From NCBI GenBank assembly GCA_030740295.1, contig JASLXP010001040.1, positions 1 through 9,278 of the forward strand: a stretch of DNA of 9,278 nt. Direction: 5' to 3'. Positions 7,901 through 9,278 of the stretch are shown here, piece by piece. A program made the translations under genes and the position numbers. The DNA is from Planctomycetota bacterium. GTDB taxonomy: Bacteria; Planctomycetota; PUPC01; JACPCR01. The notes under the pieces are model-generated. The model worked only from the letters and a program-made list of their open reading frames with translations. It made no database searches and had not been told where the DNA came from. Each line of letters opens with the position of its first letter. Position 1 is the stretch's first letter.

Positions 7901-9127
7901 CGGCACACCGGCCGTCAGATACTCCTCGTCATCGCGGTTGAGCCGGCCGATGAGCGATTCCACTGGCTTGCCTTCCGGAGTGCCCTTCCAGCCGATCCAG
8001 ATGGGCCCGAGATTCGTGCTGATGCCCGGGCCTGGTCCTGGTGTGCCGATACAGCGCGGCGCGGAGAACAACAGCCCGCCACCTTTGCGCACGTAGTCCA
8101 GGATCGCGTCGCGAGTAGTTTGTTTGAAAAGGTTCCAGCCGAAAGCCGCGATGATAACGCAGTCCACCTGTTCCTCTTTCAGAATACTTTCTACCTTTGC
8201 CCCCATGGCATAAAAGCTTTCAGGATTGGTCATGTTGTGTTTGGTGATGGCCGGCCCGGTCACGACGAGCGGCTCGATCTCCAGGCGCTGCGCCAACTCA
8301 AAGACTTCGCGCGCCTTGACTCCTTCGGAAACAAACAGCACTCGTGTCTTTCCGCCGGCATATGGTTTCGCGCATTTGCGGTGGGGAGTTTCCACAACCC
8401 TCGCCGGGTCTACCTCGGCGCCGAGCAGAGAGTAATCCCGAGGGGGAGGAAACTTAGCCCCGGCGACCGCTTCGAGATCGGCCGGCTGCAGGGCGCGCCG
8501 ATAGATACGAAAGTCATCGAGAACAAATTCGCCCTTGCCTTTGCCATCAATCCGGCTGCCCAGCCAGGCTTCTTTCCGTCCGAAATTGAAGCCCTGCTCC
8601 GGCTTGTGAGGTCGGCGGCTGCCTTCGCCATCGACATAGGAAGCGGTGTAGCCTTCCTTCTGATTGAAGACCACCGCCATATGCATCCAGCGTCCGGGCC
8701 GCGACTTTTGAATGACGACGTGAGGATGATTCACCCCGTAAAAGTAATTCGGCGAAATAGTTTCAGACCAGCCTTTGCTGATAAAAATCTGAAGCGGCGC
8801 CCATCCGATCCCATCCGCAGTTCGAGGCGCCGCGGGAATCTCGAGTATGGGATGCGGAAGGCTGTCCTCCGGGTGCCAGCCCGGCTGAATCCAGAAACTG
8901 AAACTGAACGGGCTGTCCGGCAGGTCCTTCGGCAAAGGGACGACCAGGTGAGCGCCGTTTTTTAGAGAGATGGCTTGTCCATGCTTTCCTGGTACAAACT
9001 TCGGCTTCCCCTTGGCCAGTACCTTCGTGCCCAGCCTACCATCAAACGGGAGATGAAGAATAAGAGCGTCCTCAGCCTGGAGAGTAAGCAGAGGGAGGAC
9101 TGTCAGGAGAATTGCTGTCCAGTTCAT
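4889..9127 (-). CDS. Exported multidomain LamG / GH42-like (beta-galactosidase-type) protein
   Basis: A 1412-residue protein. Residues 1-18 form a signal peptide (MNWTAILLTVLPLLTLQA). Residues about 20-222 are a LamG/concanavalin-like lectin domain, with LILHLPFDG near the start and the typical closing LDDFRIYRRALQPADLEAV (203-221). About 258-485 looks like a class I glutamine-amidotransferase fold (VLFVSEG, VDCVIIAAFGWN, LDYVRKGGGLLFSAP). Beta-sandwich sequence (490-700) leads to a GH42-like barrel (about 706-1040), with YSLGDE (816-821), then KYKKIEALNKVWHSEYKKWKEV matching the GH42 Tyr-Gly-Thr-x-Glu-Ala-Leu-Asn region. About 1041-1200 resembles the GH42 trimerisation domain, another amidotransferase-like fold; 1205-1412 ends in an Ig/MG-like sandwich. 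Glu821 fits the GH42 acid/base; the nucleophile is not evident where WYNYSS (969-974) falls. The last residues (RSDPL) and stop lie in a hairpin repeat. The start has only GGAAA upstream. A weak promoter candidate, TTGTCT-16-TAGCAT on the minus strand, spans 9178-9205. Probable role: extracellular or periplasmic binding and cleavage of a galactose-type glycan, unproven. Confidence 0.85.
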   Translation of the reverse strand: MNWTAILLTVLPLLTLQAEDALILHLPFDGRLGTKVLAKGKPKFVPGKHGQAISLKNGAHLVVPLPKDLPDSPFSFSFWIQPGWHPEDSLPHPILEIPAAPRTADGIGWAPLQIFISKGWSETISPNYFYGVNHPHVVIQKSRPGRWMHMAVVFNQKEGYTASYVDGEGSRRPHKPEQGFNFGRKEAWLGSRIDGKGKGEFVLDDFRIYRRALQPADLEAVAGAKFPPPRDYSLLGAEVDPARVVETPHRKCAKPYAGGKTRVLFVSEGVKAREVFELAQRLEIEPLVVTGPAITKHNMTNPESFYAMGAKVESILKEEQVDCVIIAAFGWNLFKQTTRDAILDYVRKGGGLLFSAPRCIGTPGPGPGISTNLGPIWIGWKGTPEGKPVESLIGRLNRDDEEYLTAGVPWKALKMFQVHLARQEPASLFRGGTVGKGRILVYDLHIGGSTLSSLTPGIAYLPPLDPFDYDYAVGVAARAVLWASGKDSPVRIRKVEFGSYIFFRKLHPGFLGDWAVEMENRGEQPVRVRVEFSNRNRGPDAPFEAARDVTLKPGKTRIAFRQTLDRLGTNFADVRMLRDGKVADWRTGLAEVHSMNPRLETLSADSRAWNHGEAPEVKATIILKDYGNQRPEPGELRWRLFDAWQREVARGRKVVGFNRYDDHPARLSWALPPLDSRSLAYVVSADLHQRGKLKDQKSLKLLCRRRGVNDFVLYSWGGGHNLTTSLATQVMRDRYGLTCIGVQTGGNPVGESLIRQLEWSNRMNLRPWIHAAFLGGRPDKDHIRQPDTSDPEYRLGLDQKLRAVAAASQDYSPLFYSLGDETIIGPREAQPTAAEQEAFLTFLMAKYKKIEALNKVWHSEYKKWKEVVIPSSDVLRIDKVENRKLKTELWAFRNTQFAGLIGVGVDAARSVDRGAAVGIEGIFGLNHAWGAFNYWKVARKSSFMGQYTLGRELDIVRSFQRPGDLLGCWYNYSSLNEGYSRYGPWHTLLRGLKAFGWYTTFEGSRYTALNPDFSPFDHFRWTWQELEPIMHGLGKLVLHLERDDPGVYLLYEHRNLNRHSPWYHAMLIMTMLLEDMGIQYNFISKDQVAAGALARGEVKLLVLTGQWVMTRKVAAGIRSWVQGGGKVFCDVPPAVADGFERYEKRLLDDIFVDLSKTPGDTFPLNQNEQQGLAIRFRSVGKGRTLLMGDYPKQYMSERYKMLGNIIRAGVSSAIESLGVQPAFQCRTPDGRFSPVTVTCFRDGVNRYVGLQRDYKVPDASPIEYEITGPEEAHIYDARHGKYLGKASSARLILKTAEGRLLSFLPYRATDIRLEGLKPIHRAGDSIRLKLILESDGRPEGVGVFRLDVSGPDGKRFQALSGKILHRAGIAEENIQIAWNDPVGKYTLRVTDIATGVAKEIQFEVSPARSDPL

Positions 9128-9211
9128 TTTTCTGTTTCCAGATGACCGTGAATGAGCAACGTTGGTTTCGCATGCAGATGCTACGAGTCAAGGCTGGTCA
9201 GACAAACGACA

Positions 9212-9239
9212 CGTAGCCACAGGCTGCCAGCCTGTGAGC
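9212..9239 (-). repeat. REP-like hairpin repeat, right pair, copy 1
   Basis: The head CGTAG (9212-9216) and one C precede CACAGGCTG (9218-9226), a single C, and CAGCCTGTG (9228-9236): a perfect 19-base palindrome. The design matches the left-end copies: CGTAG head, CACAG stem start, TGTG stem end. It lies about 85 bases upstream of the large minus-strand gene, so it is probably in or before its promoter region. Confidence 0.6.
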
Positions 9240-9261
9240 TGAATTTAATTTGACTTACTTG

Positions 9262-9278
9262 GCTCACAGGCTGGCAGC
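9262..9278 (+). repeat. REP-like hairpin repeat, right pair, copy 2 (cut by window end)
   Basis: GCTCACAGGCTGGCAGC is the exact reverse complement of 9223-9239. The copy runs off the window before its expected CTACG head. With the previous copy it forms an inverted pair spaced by 22 bases (9240-9261), with the heads pointing outward, the reverse of the left-end pair. Confidence 0.55.

Noticed and set aside
7139..8965. A 608-codon open frame on the plus strand
   Set aside because: It lies entirely antisense to the LamG/GH42-like gene, whose domains are recognisable throughout. The translation is rich in Arg/Ser/Pro without domain-like patterns, as expected of a shadow frame in GC-rich DNA.

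Overview
The window reads as a bacterial chromosomal stretch with five protein-coding genes, no RNA genes and no recognisable transposase, phage or CRISPR content. The large LamG/GH42-like secreted protein, the mutarotase-fold protein, the weak or absent Shine-Dalgarno sites on some genes, and the short hairpin repeats between genes fit a polysaccharide-degrading soil or sediment lineage, such as Verrucomicrobiota, Lentisphaerota, Planctomycetota, Hydrogenedentota or Acidobacteriota. Nothing in the window decides among these, so the placement is inference.

Layout. Positions 1-272 carry no gene but hold an inverted pair of hairpin repeats (46-111). Two minus-strand genes follow. The first transcribed is a small exported TPR protein (1048-1434), preceded by a good extended -10 promoter. 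The second is a TPR-like protein with a lipoprotein signal (273-914), which also has an in-frame internal start with a very strong ribosome binding site. A 217-base divergent intergenic region then leads to two plus-strand genes: an exported galactose-mutarotase-fold protein (1652-2635) and a 662-residue beta-propeller protein without a signal peptide (2844-4832). Between those two lies a 208-base region with two look-alike hairpins and an 11-base palindrome. Converging from the right is a 1412-residue exported protein (4889-9127): N-terminal LamG lectin-like domain, class I glutamine-amidotransferase-like domain, GH42-like barrel, a second amidotransferase-like domain and C-terminal beta-sandwich. 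Its last five codons and stop lie inside another hairpin repeat. The window ends in a second inverted repeat pair, cut by the edge.

How the genes fit together. The mutarotase-fold protein and the LamG/GH42-like protein both carry export signals and belong to carbohydrate-acting superfamilies; the beta-propeller between them may bind or act on a sugar or may be unrelated. A small carbohydrate-use neighbourhood is reasonable, but there is no transporter, SusC/D pair, sulfatase or regulator here, so no substrate can be named. The two TPR genes on the left look like a separate unit.

The most distinctive non-coding signal is a family of small palindromes with a CGTAG (or CTACG) head on one side. 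They occur as head-to-head or tail-to-tail pairs at both window ends, the arrangement known for REP/REPIN elements mobilised by RAYT transposases. No RAYT is in view.
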